From assembly GCA_025999115.1 (NCBI GenBank), contig BNWW01000027.1:1-31218 (forward strand): a DNA stretch of 31,218 bases, read 5' to 3'. The position numbers and the translations under genes were made by a program. This DNA comes from Bacteroidia bacterium. Its GTDB lineage: Bacteria > Bacteroidota > Bacteroidia > Bacteroidales > Azobacteroidaceae. Shown here one piece after another: positions 15,650-23,638 of this stretch. Numbering within the stretch: the first letter of the stretch is position 1; each line of letters starts with the position of its first letter. The notes beneath the pieces were generated by a model. That model was not told the origin of the DNA. It worked only from the letters and a program-made list of their open reading frames with translations, and did no database searches.

Positions 15650-16410
15650 AAAAAGCACTTCAAATAATAGCTTGTATAGCGGTGTTATTCGCGACCGTTC
15701 TTCCGGTCGATGCACAACAGGAATTACCGGCTCCTTTCTGGGAGTTTAAAATCAATGCCGGTTATAATATAGGCGGCACCTCTCCCATTCCTTTATCGGC
15801 AGAGGTTCGTAAAATAGAAAAATATACTCCGGTGGCATTTCCCCCGCATGTGGCATTGGAAGCAACCCGGTGGTTCAATGACCGCTGGGGCTTGACGGCG
15901 CAATTAACCTTGGATCTCAAAGGTTTTAATGTCAAAGACAGCGTTTTGAATCTGTGGACGGAAATGGAAATGAAAGACGGTTATTATACCGGAACATTTA
16001 CCGGACACAATGAAACGAATATCAAAAATACCTACCTGACGATGCCTGTCATGGCGTCCTACCGGCTTTCGGATCCATGGTTGTTGCAGGCAGGTATCTA
16101 TGCGGCATGGATGTATGCCGCCGATTTCAAAGGAACGGCTTCCAACGGATATATCCGGGAGGGAGGGCCTACAGGCGAAAAAACATTAGTAGACATCGCC
16201 CGTTTCGATTTTTCGGAAAAACAGCGATCGTTCGACTGCGGATTATTGGCGGCTGCCGAATGGAAGTTTGCCCGTAATTTTGCCTTACGAGGACAATTGG
16301 CGTGGGGATTGACACCCATTTTTCCGTCATCATTTACCGGTATGCCCTTCAAAATGTACAATATTTATGGTACGCTCGGTGTCAGCTACCTTTTGAAAAA
16401 ACTGCAATAA
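15646..16410 (+). CDS. Outer-membrane beta-barrel protein
   Basis: 254 residues from the ATG at 15646, which overlaps the PCMD stop codon; a start at 15622 would remove the clear signal peptide (ALQIIACIAVLFATVLPVDAQ, cleaved after DAQ). The mature chain alternates aromatic/hydrophobic and polar residues: WEFKINAGYNIGG, VALEATRWFNDRWGLTAQLTLDLKG, TYLTMPVMASYRLSDPWLLQAGIYAAWMY, SFDCGLLAAAEWKFA and MYNIYGTLGVSYLL. This is the pattern of PorT/OmpW-like eight-to-ten-stranded barrels of Bacteroidota. The co-translated PCMD lipoprotein suggests that the two may act as a surface pair. Three bases separate its stop from glsA. Substrate unknown. Confidence 0.8.
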   Translation: MKKALQIIACIAVLFATVLPVDAQQELPAPFWEFKINAGYNIGGTSPIPLSAEVRKIEKYTPVAFPPHVALEATRWFNDRWGLTAQLTLDLKGFNVKDSVLNLWTEMEMKDGYYTGTFTGHNETNIKNTYLTMPVMASYRLSDPWLLQAGIYAAWMYAADFKGTASNGYIREGGPTGEKTLVDIARFDFSEKQRSFDCGLLAAAEWKFARNFALRGQLAWGLTPIFPSSFTGMPFKMYNIYGTLGVSYLLKKLQ

Positions 16411-16413
16411 ACG

Positions 16414-17232
16414 ATGGAAAACGATTTTCATATTGATGTAGCGGAGATTTTGCAATCGAAAGCGCCTAAACGCTACCGAAAAATACCCAAATTCGCCATT
16501 CAGTGGTTTGCCAAATTGATTTGTCAAGATTTAATCAATCAAACGTTAAAGGAAAATGCGGGGCTGACCGGCGTTGCTTTTATGGAAAATATGGTGCGGA
16601 ATTTTCAGATTACGATACACTTGACAGGAACGGAAAACCTGCCGGAAGCCGGTCATCGTTGCATTTTTGCCTCCAATCATCCTTTAGGTGGATTCGATGG
16701 AATCGCGCTGTCGACGGTGTTGGGTAAACAGTACGATGGGAAAATCCGGTATTTAGTCAATGACATTTTGTATTTCATTGAGCCGTTGAAAGAAATTTTT
16801 ATTCCGGTTAATAAACACGGAGCGCAAGGAAAAGCAGCCGCATTGCAATTAAATGAAGCTTTTTCGTCTGAAAATCAGATAATTACATTTCCTGCAGGAT
16901 TGTGTTCGCGCAAAACCAAAGGCGTGATTCGCGACCCGGAATGGAAGAAAAATTTCATTTCCAAAGCCGTTGAATACCAACGCGATGTGATTCCCGTTTA
17001 TTTTGAAGCCAAAAATTCTAACTTTTTTTATTCGATAGCCAATATTCGTAAATTTTTTAAGATAAAATTTAATATAGAAATGTTATTTTTGCCCCGCGAA
17101 ATGTTTAGAGCGAAACAGTCAACATTTTTGATTCATTTTGGAAAGCCTGTGCCGTGGCAAAGATTCGATTCGTCGAAAACACCGAAGCAATGGGCGAAAG
17201 TGATTGAGAATGAAGTATATAACACCCTTTGA
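16414..17232 (+). CDS. glsA: Glycine-lipid O-acyltransferase (PlsC-like)
   Basis: 272 residues. The PlsC-type acyltransferase fold shows NHPLGGFDG (His89, Asp95) as the catalytic His-x5-Asp motif, the longer-spaced variant found in OlsA/OlsF-like enzymes. It is followed by FIPVNKHG and the acceptor motif FPAGLCSRKTKG. In Bacteroides thetaiotaomicron the GlsA/GlsB pair makes glycine lipids: GlsB N-acylates glycine and GlsA adds the second acyl chain on the hydroxyl. Immediate linkage to a GNAT-like GlsB gene here supports the same role. It works at the inner membrane with acyl-ACP as likely donor. Its end is followed after 19 bases by glsB, or overlaps it if an earlier start is used. Confidence 0.8.
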   Translation: MENDFHIDVAEILQSKAPKRYRKIPKFAIQWFAKLICQDLINQTLKENAGLTGVAFMENMVRNFQITIHLTGTENLPEAGHRCIFASNHPLGGFDGIALSTVLGKQYDGKIRYLVNDILYFIEPLKEIFIPVNKHGAQGKAAALQLNEAFSSENQIITFPAGLCSRKTKGVIRDPEWKKNFISKAVEYQRDVIPVYFEAKNSNFFYSIANIRKFFKIKFNIEMLFLPREMFRAKQSTFLIHFGKPVPWQRFDSSKTPKQWAKVIENEVYNTL

Positions 17233-17251
17233 AAACAACAACGATAACGAA

Positions 17252-18259
17252 ATGGAAGAGGTAATTCCAAAAATCGACAGGGCGTTGCTGAAAGCGGAAT
17301 TAACACCCGACAAACTTTTTCGGAAAACGAATAAGTGCGGTAACGAAATTTATTTGTTCACAGCCCACAATGCACCGAATTTGATGCTTGAAGTGGGTCG
17401 TTTGCGCGAAATCGCTTTTCGTTATTACGGCGGCGGCACGGGCAAAGCAGCTGATATTGACGAATTTGACGAAATGTCGAATCCATACAAACAATTGATT
17501 GTGTGGGATCCGAAAGAAGAGGAAATTCTGGGCGGCTATCGTTTTCGTTGCGGAAATGAAATCACTTACGACGAATCGGGACAGCCCAACAACATCGCTA
17601 CTTGTGAATTGTTCCGGTTTTCGCCGCAATTTATCGAAACGTATGTTCCAAAATTGGTAGAATTGGGTCGATCGTTTGTCTCGTTGGATTATCAGTCGAG
17701 TAAATTCGGCGCCAAAAGCCTGTTTGCGTTGGATAATTTGTGGGATGGTTTGGGTGCCTTGTCGGTTATCGACCCCGATTTTCGTTATTTTTTCGGAAAA
17801 ATGACCATGTATAACGATTACAATACCGAAGCTCGCAACATGATTCTTTTCTTTTTGGATAAATATTTTAAGGATAAGGAAAATTTAGTGGTTCCGATTA
17901 AACCGTTGGAAACCAACACGGATCACGATCGTTTGGAAGAATTATTTAATCAACAAAATTACAAAGAAGATTATAAGGTATTGAATGTCGAAGTGCGCAA
18001 ATACAGCATCAATATTCCGCCTTTGGTTAGCGCCTACATGAATCTTTCGCCGAGTATGCGTGTGTTCGGAACGGCCGTCAATCAAGGTTTCGGCGATGTG
18101 GAAGAAACCGGCATTTTAATTGATTTTGAAGATATTTTTGAGGATAAAAAGCAGCGTCATGTCGAATCGTTTTTGAAAGAACGGCCGACGAAGAAGCTTT
18201 TGCAACACCTGCGCCTCACGATTGCGGGAATAAAAGCGCGGAGAAAAGTTAAATTTTAG
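17252..18259 (+). CDS. glsB: Glycine-lipid N-acyltransferase (OlsB/GNAT-like)
   Basis: 335 residues from the ATG at 17252, placed 19 bases after glsA behind an A-rich leader; an ATG at 17210 within glsA is also possible and adds 14 residues. The GNAT-like core shows EVGRLREIAFRYYGGGTGKAADIDEFD, then EEILGGYRFRCGNE and PKLVELGRSFVSLDYQ, the acyl-ACP-dependent N-acyltransferase pattern related to OlsB and autoinducer synthases. In Bacteroides it performs the first step, forming N-acyl (3-hydroxy fatty) glycine. A C-terminal extension (VSAYMNLSPSMRVFGTAVN, then a basic tail) resembles the second half seen in this family. It is the last gene of the four-gene operon, and a 40-bp palindrome lies 37 bases after its stop. 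Confidence 0.8.
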   Translation: MEEVIPKIDRALLKAELTPDKLFRKTNKCGNEIYLFTAHNAPNLMLEVGRLREIAFRYYGGGTGKAADIDEFDEMSNPYKQLIVWDPKEEEILGGYRFRCGNEITYDESGQPNNIATCELFRFSPQFIETYVPKLVELGRSFVSLDYQSSKFGAKSLFALDNLWDGLGALSVIDPDFRYFFGKMTMYNDYNTEARNMILFFLDKYFKDKENLVVPIKPLETNTDHDRLEELFNQQNYKEDYKVLNVEVRKYSINIPPLVSAYMNLSPSMRVFGTAVNQGFGDVEETGILIDFEDIFEDKKQRHVESFLKERPTKKLLQHLRLTIAGIKARRKVKF

Positions 18260-18296
18260 AACGAACACCATTGCCAATCACTTCGGCATTCTTTTG

Positions 18297-18336
18297 GGAT
18301 GTGTAGAGACGCAATGCATTGCGTCTCTACACATCC
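18297..18336. repeat. Perfect 40-bp palindrome (REP/MITE-like, possible terminator)
   Basis: Two 20-base arms are exact complements with no loop; the core arm reads GTAGAGACGCAATG and then its complement. The sequence is much richer in GC than its surroundings. This type of GTAGAGACGC palindrome is familiar to me as a dispersed repeat of several phyla, but the copy number here cannot be seen. It can also form a terminator-like hairpin after glsB, although no long T-run follows. Confidence 0.85.
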
Positions 18337-18457
18337 ACATCGCTATTTTCTGTTGGTTTTACGAATAATTTAAAGGTATATAAAAACTTTTCGTTACAAG
18401 TGTCAGTTAATTCCGGTAAAAAGTTTTGTACTTTGCGATAACGGTAATATTCCAACA

Positions 18458-18628
18458 TTACAAAAGATATGAATAAGTAGGTATGCGCACTTTCTCCAAC
18501 TCTTCTTTTGTAATCGTTTTAAAGTGATATATCCGGTTACCTTTGGCGGTGTATTCAATCACTTCTTTGTCTGTTTCTTGCTTTGAACCAAACAATTGTT
18601 TTTGTGTGTTTGTCATTATTGACCCCAT
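18458..18628 (-). CDS. Small hypothetical protein (56 aa)
   Basis: The minus strand opens with ATG at 18628 (MGSIMTNTQKQLF) and ends at TAA 18458. The product is charged and soluble (KQETDKEVIEYTAKGNRIY, then KTITKEELEKVRIPTY), with codon-like composition and no signal peptide. A second ATG at 18616 would remove four residues. It resembles no family that I recognise. The position between the palindrome and mfd, and the ordinary amino-acid composition, make it plausible as a gene or the remnant of one, but there is no clear promoter; the nearest candidate has an imperfect -7 box. Confidence 0.4.
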   Translation of the reverse strand: MGSIMTNTQKQLFGSKQETDKEVIEYTAKGNRIYHFKTITKEELEKVRIPTYSYLL

Positions 18629-18762
18629 AGTTGTATGTTTTTAATTTTATGTGCAAAGTTTTTGATTATAACTTTTTTCTATGCAATTTCATCACAAAAA
18701 ATGGAGAGGGAAGAAACATTCCATGGGCTATCATGTGCGTTGTGTTCGGCGTTTATGAAGAA

Positions 18763-21700
18763 TTAAAAAATTTCCTCCAACACCCCTATCGCTTTCCCCA
18801 CCGTATCAATCTTCTCCACACTCAACAGTCGCCGGTTATTTCTCTCCGAAAGTTGCGTGCGCTTGTAATTATTCTTCACAAATTCAAGTAATTTATCGAA
18901 GGCATTACTTTGATAATAAGGCGATTCGGGATTTGTAATCAGATGGAAAACCATTTTTCCGTTTTTGAGAGTGATTTTTTCAATGCCCAGCGATTTGGCC
19001 ATCCGGCGTAAACGCACCACTTTAATCAGTTCTTCGCCTTGCGGGGGAATCGAGCCGAAGCGGTCGTTGAGTTTCCGGCGGAAGTCTTCGATATCGTCTT
19101 CGTTTTCCATGCCGTCCAATTCGCGATACAAAAGGATACGTTCCGAATCGTTGGGAATGTAGGCTGCGGGAAACAGGAGCTCCAAATCGCTCTCCACATT
19201 GGTTTCCGTAACGTAACCTGATCCGCTGTCCTGCTGATTTTCATCTTTATACAAATCTGAAAATTCTTCATTTTTCAATTCTTGGACGGCTTCGGTCAGA
19301 ATTTTCTGATACGTTTCGTAACCCAAATCGGCGATAAACCCGCTTTGCTCGGCGCCCAACATATTGCCGGCGCCGCGAATATCCAAATCCTGCATCGCAA
19401 TATGAATGCCGCTGCCCAATTCCGAAAAGTTTTCGATGGCTTGCAGGCGGCGACGGGCTTCGGGCGTTAAATCCGACAATGGCGGTGAAAGCAAGTAACA
19501 GAAAGCTTTCCGGTTGCTCCGACCCACACGCCCGCGCAATTGATGCAAATCGCTCAAACCGAAATGTTGAGCGCTGTTTACAATAATGGTATTGGCGTTC
19601 GGGATATCAATGCCGTTTTCCACAATCGAAGTGGCCAACAAGACATCGTATTCATAATTAGCAAAATCGCTGATAATGGCTTCTAATTGAGAAGGTTCCA
19701 TTTGTCCGTGGCCGATGGCGACCCGTGCATCGGGGACTTCTTTCCGAATCAAATTGGCCAAATCCTGCAAATTGGAGATTCGATTATTGACGAAAAACAC
19801 TTGTCCGTTACGGCTCATTTCAAAATTGATGGCTTCGCGGATAATGTCGCTGCCGAAACGATGTACTTCGGTTTGAATCGGGTAGCGGTTGGGAGGAGGA
19901 GTGGTGATATTCGATAAATCGCGGGCGCCCATCAAACTGAATTGTAGTGTGCGTGGAATGGGAGTCGCAGTCAGCGTAAGCGTATCAACATTGATTTTCA
20001 ATTGTTTCAATTTTTCTTTCACGCCGACACCAAATTTTTGTTCTTCGTCGATAATCAACAATCCCAAATCCTTGAATTGTACTTCTTTGCCGATTAATTT
20101 ATGCGTGCCGACCAGAATGTCGATTTTCCCGTTTTTTAGTTGGTCGAGAATTTCTTTCGTCGCTTTGGCGGTGCGTGCGCGGGATAAATATTCGACCGTA
20201 ACCGGAAAATCGGCCAACCGTTCTTTGAACGTATTGTAATGTTGATAAGCCAAAAGCGTAGTCGGCACTAACACAGCCACTTGCTTGCCGTCAACCGCAG
20301 CTTTGAACGCGGCGCGAATCGCTACTTCGGTTTTCCCGAAACCCACGTCGCCGCAAACCAGACGATCCATCGGCCGCAAAGATTCCATGTCCTGTTTGAT
20401 GTCGTTGGTGGCTTTCAATTGGTCGGGCGTGTCTTCGTAGAGGAACGAGGCCTCCAATTCTTTTTGCAAATACGTGTCGGGCGAAAAAGCAAATCCCTGT
20501 TCGTCGCGGCGTTTGGAATACAGTAAAATCAAATCTTTGGCGATGTCTTTGACTTTTTTCTTGGTTTTTTCCTTCAAATTTTCCCACGCACCTGAACCGA
20601 GTTTATTCAATCGCGGCGGTTCGCCCTCTTTGCCTTTGTATTTCGAAATTTTATGCAGGTTGTGGATGCTGACGAAAATAATGTCGTCGTTCAGGAAAGT
20701 CATTTTAATCATTTCCTGCATGGTTCCGTTGATGTCGGTACGCACCAATCCGCCGAATTTTCCAACGCCGTGGTCGATATGTACCAAAAAATCGCCCAAT
20801 TGGAATTGTTGTAACTCTTTGAGCGACAAGGCCAATTTTCCCGAACGCGCTTTGTCGGATTTTAAATTGTATTTGTGGAAACGGTCGAATAATTGATGGT
20901 CGGTAAACAGGCAAATTTTGGCCGTGTGGTCTATAAAACCTTCGTGCAAGGTTTGGAGAATAGGTGTAAAACGGATATTGTCGCCGCGGTCTTCAAAAAT
21001 CGATTCGATGCGGCGGATTTGTTTTTCGTTGTTGCTTAAAATGTAGAGGCTGTAGTCTTTTTCCAGAAATTCTTTGAAAGAAGAAGCTACAAGGTCGAAG
21101 TTTTTGTGGTAGGAAAATTGCGGTTCCATTGAAAAAGAGATAACCCCTAAATCCCCTAAAGGGGACTTGCGCAACAAGACATTCTGCGGTTCTGCTCCCC
21201 CTTTAGGGGGGGTGGGGGTCAAATGAATCTTGTGATATTTTGATGTCAGTTTTCTAATTTCCTCTTCCGGTGTCAAAAACGCACGGATTTGTTCAAGCGA
21301 TGAAAAAGTTTCCTCATTCGTCAAAGTCGGTTCCTCGTTCCAAAGCGCACGAAATTTTTCATATACCCAATTTTCGTTTCGGAAAACAAGATTCGTATTT
21401 TCGGGAAGATAGGCAAACAAGGTCGTTTCAACTTCGTCCGATTGCGAAGAAACAATGGAAAACGTATTCACTTTTTCTTTCGACAATTGCGATTCTACAT
21501 CGAAAGAACGGATACTTTCCACTTCATCGCTAAAAAAATCAATACGATAAGGATTTTCGTTGGCATACGAAAAAACATCGATAATTGATCCGCGCACGGC
21601 ATATTGTCCCGGTTCATACACGTAATCGACTCGCTCGAATCCGTAAGAATCCAAAACGTCTTCTACAAACAAACTGTCAATTTTCTCATTTACATGAAGC

Positions 21701-22149
21701 GATAAAGTGTTATTCTGTAACGAATTAACAGAAACAACCTTTTCCGCCAACGCCTCCGGATAAGTAATAATCAATTTTTTAATTCCTAACTCATAACTCC
21801 TAACTCCTAACTCATTCAACGCTTCCATCCGCATAATCTCATTTACCGGATCTTTTTGGCTGTATCGAATATTCCGTTTGAACAACGAAGGAAAAAACAA
21901 CACATTTTCTTCGCTCAAAATCCGGCAACAATCGTGATAAAAATAACCGGCTTCTTCCAAATCATTTAAAATACAGAGCATAGATTCGCTTTCCGATTGT
22001 GAAAAAATCGAAGTGCAAACCATACTTACTGCGGAACCGGCCAAACCTTTTAAATAAATATCCGAACTTCCGTTTTCTTTCAGCAGTGAAAGTATCGCCT
22101 TCACACCGGCATGAGCGGTATAAAGGTTTTGAAGAATTACGTCTTTCAA
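18763..22149 (-). CDS. mfd: Transcription-repair coupling factor
   Basis: About 1128 residues. Mfd removes stalled RNA polymerase from DNA lesions and recruits UvrA. The N-terminal UvrB-like module includes ERVDYVYEPGQYAVRGSIIDVF. The polymerase-binding domain follows (FQLGDFLVHIDHGVGKFGGL). The RecG-type translocase has Walker A GDVGFGKT at ~600, the DEEQ box at ~700, TATPIPRTLQFSL, and the TRG-containing end DLHQLRGRVGRSNRKAFCYLL. The start is taken as TTG at 22149: the longer start TTG 22170 lies inside the -7 box, and no ATG occurs before residue ~43. Two repeat-derived insertions interrupt the N-terminal half in frame (21143-21219 and 21781-21816), both in regions without catalytic motifs. 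All helicase motifs look intact, so the protein is probably active. Confidence 0.95.
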   Translation of the reverse strand: MKDVILQNLYTAHAGVKAILSLLKENGSSDIYLKGLAGSAVSMVCTSIFSQSESESMLCILNDLEEAGYFYHDCCRILSEENVLFFPSLFKRNIRYSQKDPVNEIMRMEALNELGVRSYELGIKKLIITYPEALAEKVVSVNSLQNNTLSLHVNEKIDSLFVEDVLDSYGFERVDYVYEPGQYAVRGSIIDVFSYANENPYRIDFFSDEVESIRSFDVESQLSKEKVNTFSIVSSQSDEVETTLFAYLPENTNLVFRNENWVYEKFRALWNEEPTLTNEETFSSLEQIRAFLTPEEEIRKLTSKYHKIHLTPTPPKGGAEPQNVLLRKSPLGDLGVISFSMEPQFSYHKNFDLVASSFKEFLEKDYSLYILSNNEKQIRRIESIFEDRGDNIRFTPILQTLHEGFIDHTAKICLFTDHQLFDRFHKYNLKSDKARSGKLALSLKELQQFQLGDFLVHIDHGVGKFGGLVRTDINGTMQEMIKMTFLNDDIIFVSIHNLHKISKYKGKEGEPPRLNKLGSGAWENLKEKTKKKVKDIAKDLILLYSKRRDEQGFAFSPDTYLQKELEASFLYEDTPDQLKATNDIKQDMESLRPMDRLVCGDVGFGKTEVAIRAAFKAAVDGKQVAVLVPTTLLAYQHYNTFKERLADFPVTVEYLSRARTAKATKEILDQLKNGKIDILVGTHKLIGKEVQFKDLGLLIIDEEQKFGVGVKEKLKQLKINVDTLTLTATPIPRTLQFSLMGARDLSNITTPPPNRYPIQTEVHRFGSDIIREAINFEMSRNGQVFFVNNRISNLQDLANLIRKEVPDARVAIGHGQMEPSQLEAIISDFANYEYDVLLATSIVENGIDIPNANTIIVNSAQHFGLSDLHQLRGRVGRSNRKAFCYLLSPPLSDLTPEARRRLQAIENFSELGSGIHIAMQDLDIRGAGNMLGAEQSGFIADLGYETYQKILTEAVQELKNEEFSDLYKDENQQDSGSGYVTETNVESDLELLFPAAYIPNDSERILLYRELDGMENEDDIEDFRRKLNDRFGSIPPQGEELIKVVRLRRMAKSLGIEKITLKNGKMVFHLITNPESPYYQSNAFDKLLEFVKNNYKRTQLSERNNRRLLSVEKIDTVGKAIGVLEEIF
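21143..21219. repeat. 77-bp imperfect inverted repeat inside mfd
   Basis: The arms ACCCCTAAATCCCCTAAAGG (21143-21162, plus a few more bases) and CTCCCCCTTTAGGGGG with GGTGGGGGT (21195-21219) are near-complements around a ~28-base loop. Such CCCCTAAAGGGG elements are typical intergenic repeats in Bacteroidota. Here it is read in frame, giving LTPTPPKGGAEPQN...SPLGDLGV at Mfd residues ~311-336 (start at 22149). Confidence 0.8.
21781..21816. repeat. Short direct-repeat element inside mfd
   Basis: Read on the minus strand, GAGTTAGGA occurs with the shortened copies GTTAGGA and GTTAT between two full copies. It encodes NELGVRSYELGIKK in frame at residues ~111-124. The pattern matches the GAGTTAGGAGTTA repeats seen in Bacteroidota intergenic DNA. 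Confidence 0.65.
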
Positions 22150-22167
22150 ACTTTTAAAATTTGGGGA

Positions 22168-22175
22168 CAAAGATA
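22168..22175 (-). promoter_or_regulatory. -7 box of mfd
   Basis: The minus strand reads TATCTTTG, an exact TAnnTTTG match. It overlaps the TTG at 22170 and sits ~19 bases before the TTG at 22149, so the leader would be very short. No clear -33. Confidence 0.5.
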
Positions 22176-22197
22176 CGCAGGAATCACAAAAAATTTA

Positions 22198-22205
22198 TAT
22201 TTTTG
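22198..22205 (+). promoter_or_regulatory. -7 box of the DUF389 gene
   Basis: TATTTTTG followed by CC matches TAnnTTTG, 34 bases before the ATG at 22240. It is divergent from the mfd box. No clear -33. Confidence 0.45.
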
Positions 22206-22239
22206 CCGGACATTTTATTCAATAAAATATTAATACATT

Positions 22240-23613
22240 ATGCAGTTTACTCAAAAAATCAAGTTGTGGTGGATACAATCGCAGTCTTTCCTGCGCCGTT
22301 TGGCTAATCTGAACGAAGATACCGATGTTGCCGCAACCATCGATAATATCCAAAAAGGTATTGTTTTCAAGGGAACCAATGTCTGGATTCTCTTTTTCGC
22401 CATCATCATCGCTTCTGTCGGTTTAAATGTGAATGCGACGGCGGTCATTATCGGCGCGATGTTGATTTCGCCGCTCATGGGGCCAATCAACGGCATCGGT
22501 TTGGCAATCGGTATTTTCGACACGGCCTTGTTAAGACATTCGCTTAAAAACCTGCTGGTCATGATGTTGATTAGTTTGACGGCATCGACGGCTTATTTTT
22601 TTATTTCGCCTTTGAGCGATGCACAGTCTGAATTGTTGGCGCGGACAAGTCCCTCGATTTATGATGTGCTGATTGCCTTTTTCGGCGGTTTTGCGGGCAT
22701 CATTGCCCTTTCGCGTAAGGAAGGAAAATTAGTTATTGCTTCCGGTGTGGCGATTGCAACCGCTTTGATGCCGCCACTCTGTACGGCCGGATTTGGCTTG
22801 GCGACCGGACAATTGAATTATTTTATCGGCGCGTTTTATCTGTTTTTCATCAATTCGTTTTTCATTGCGTTGGCTACGTTTATCATGGTGCGCTACTTGC
22901 AATTTCCTGAAAAACAATATATTGACGGTCATACGAGGCGCATCATGAAGCGTTATATTACGGTGTTTGCGACGGTGGTAATTATCCCCAGCGTGTTTAT
23001 GGCGTGGTCGATGATTGCCGAGAGTCGTTTCCAGAGCAAGGCGATGCGTTATGTGCAGGAAATTCAGAAGGAGGAAATGTTTGATGAAACGGAAATTATC
23101 AAAGTGCAACGGAATTATACTTCAAAGAAACAAGAAATTTTGTTTTCGCTGGTAGGTAAACCGTTAGAACATAGACAAATCGAACGATTACAAAACCGAT
23201 TGCCGGATTTTGGATTGGATAAAACAAATTTAATCATCAAACAAATGTCGGGAACCGTGGATGTCGATTTTCAAGCCAATGTATTGAGTAATCTTTTGGA
23301 TAAAAAAGAGAAAACGATTGCCGAAAAAGAGGCCGAAATCGAACAATTGACGACGGAATTAACTAAAATCCGAAATTCGCAAGTCGATAATTTGCAATTG
23401 GCGCGTGAATTGGCTGTTGAATATTCCGGAATCAAGCGTTTTTCCATTGCTACGCATACGGTTTATACCGATATTACGGCCGCAACTTCCGATACGATTC
23501 CGACGTTGTTTATCGAATTGCGTAATCGAGGAAATGTTGATACGGATAAATTGGCCGAATGGCTGAAAGTTCGGTTGAATATCAAGCGGTTGACAGTTGT
23601 GGTAATGGAATAA
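22240..23613 (+). CDS. DUF389 integral membrane protein
   Basis: 457 residues. Residues ~45-270 contain six to seven hydrophobic helices, with the family core NVNATAVIIGAMLISPLMGPINGIGLAIGI, FFGGFAGIIALSRKEGKLVIASGVAIATALMPPLCTAGFGLATG and FFINSFFIALATFIMVRYL. This is the DUF389 (TIGR00341/TIGR00271-like) domain, whose transport function is unknown. The C-terminal ~170 residues are soluble and include a coiled-coil segment rich in Glu/Lys (LLDKKEKTIAEKEAEIEQLTTELTKI) and an alpha/beta end (IPTLFIELRNRG...LTVVVME). The coiled coil suggests oligomerisation. It is transcribed divergently from mfd and converges with the DUF2971-like fragment, so it appears to be a single-gene unit. Confidence 0.88.
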   Translation: MQFTQKIKLWWIQSQSFLRRLANLNEDTDVAATIDNIQKGIVFKGTNVWILFFAIIIASVGLNVNATAVIIGAMLISPLMGPINGIGLAIGIFDTALLRHSLKNLLVMMLISLTASTAYFFISPLSDAQSELLARTSPSIYDVLIAFFGGFAGIIALSRKEGKLVIASGVAIATALMPPLCTAGFGLATGQLNYFIGAFYLFFINSFFIALATFIMVRYLQFPEKQYIDGHTRRIMKRYITVFATVVIIPSVFMAWSMIAESRFQSKAMRYVQEIQKEEMFDETEIIKVQRNYTSKKQEILFSLVGKPLEHRQIERLQNRLPDFGLDKTNLIIKQMSGTVDVDFQANVLSNLLDKKEKTIAEKEAEIEQLTTELTKIRNSQVDNLQLARELAVEYSGIKRFSIATHTVYTDITAATSDTIPTLFIELRNRGNVDTDKLAEWLKVRLNIKRLTVVVME

Positions 23614-23638
23614 AAAGTCTCCACTGATTGCGCTGTTC

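Larger units (their letters stand above)
18260..18762. other. Intergenic stretch between glsB and mfd
   Basis: About 500 bases with no well-supported gene. It holds the palindrome at 18297-18336 and a small minus-strand open frame at 18458-18628, both described separately. The remainder, including ~18340-18450 and 18630-18760, is AT-rich and shows no RNA gene. Confidence 0.6.

Noticed and set aside
18631..18891. 86-residue plus-strand frame
   Set aside because: Its second half is antisense to the C-terminus of mfd and its composition is not protein-like.
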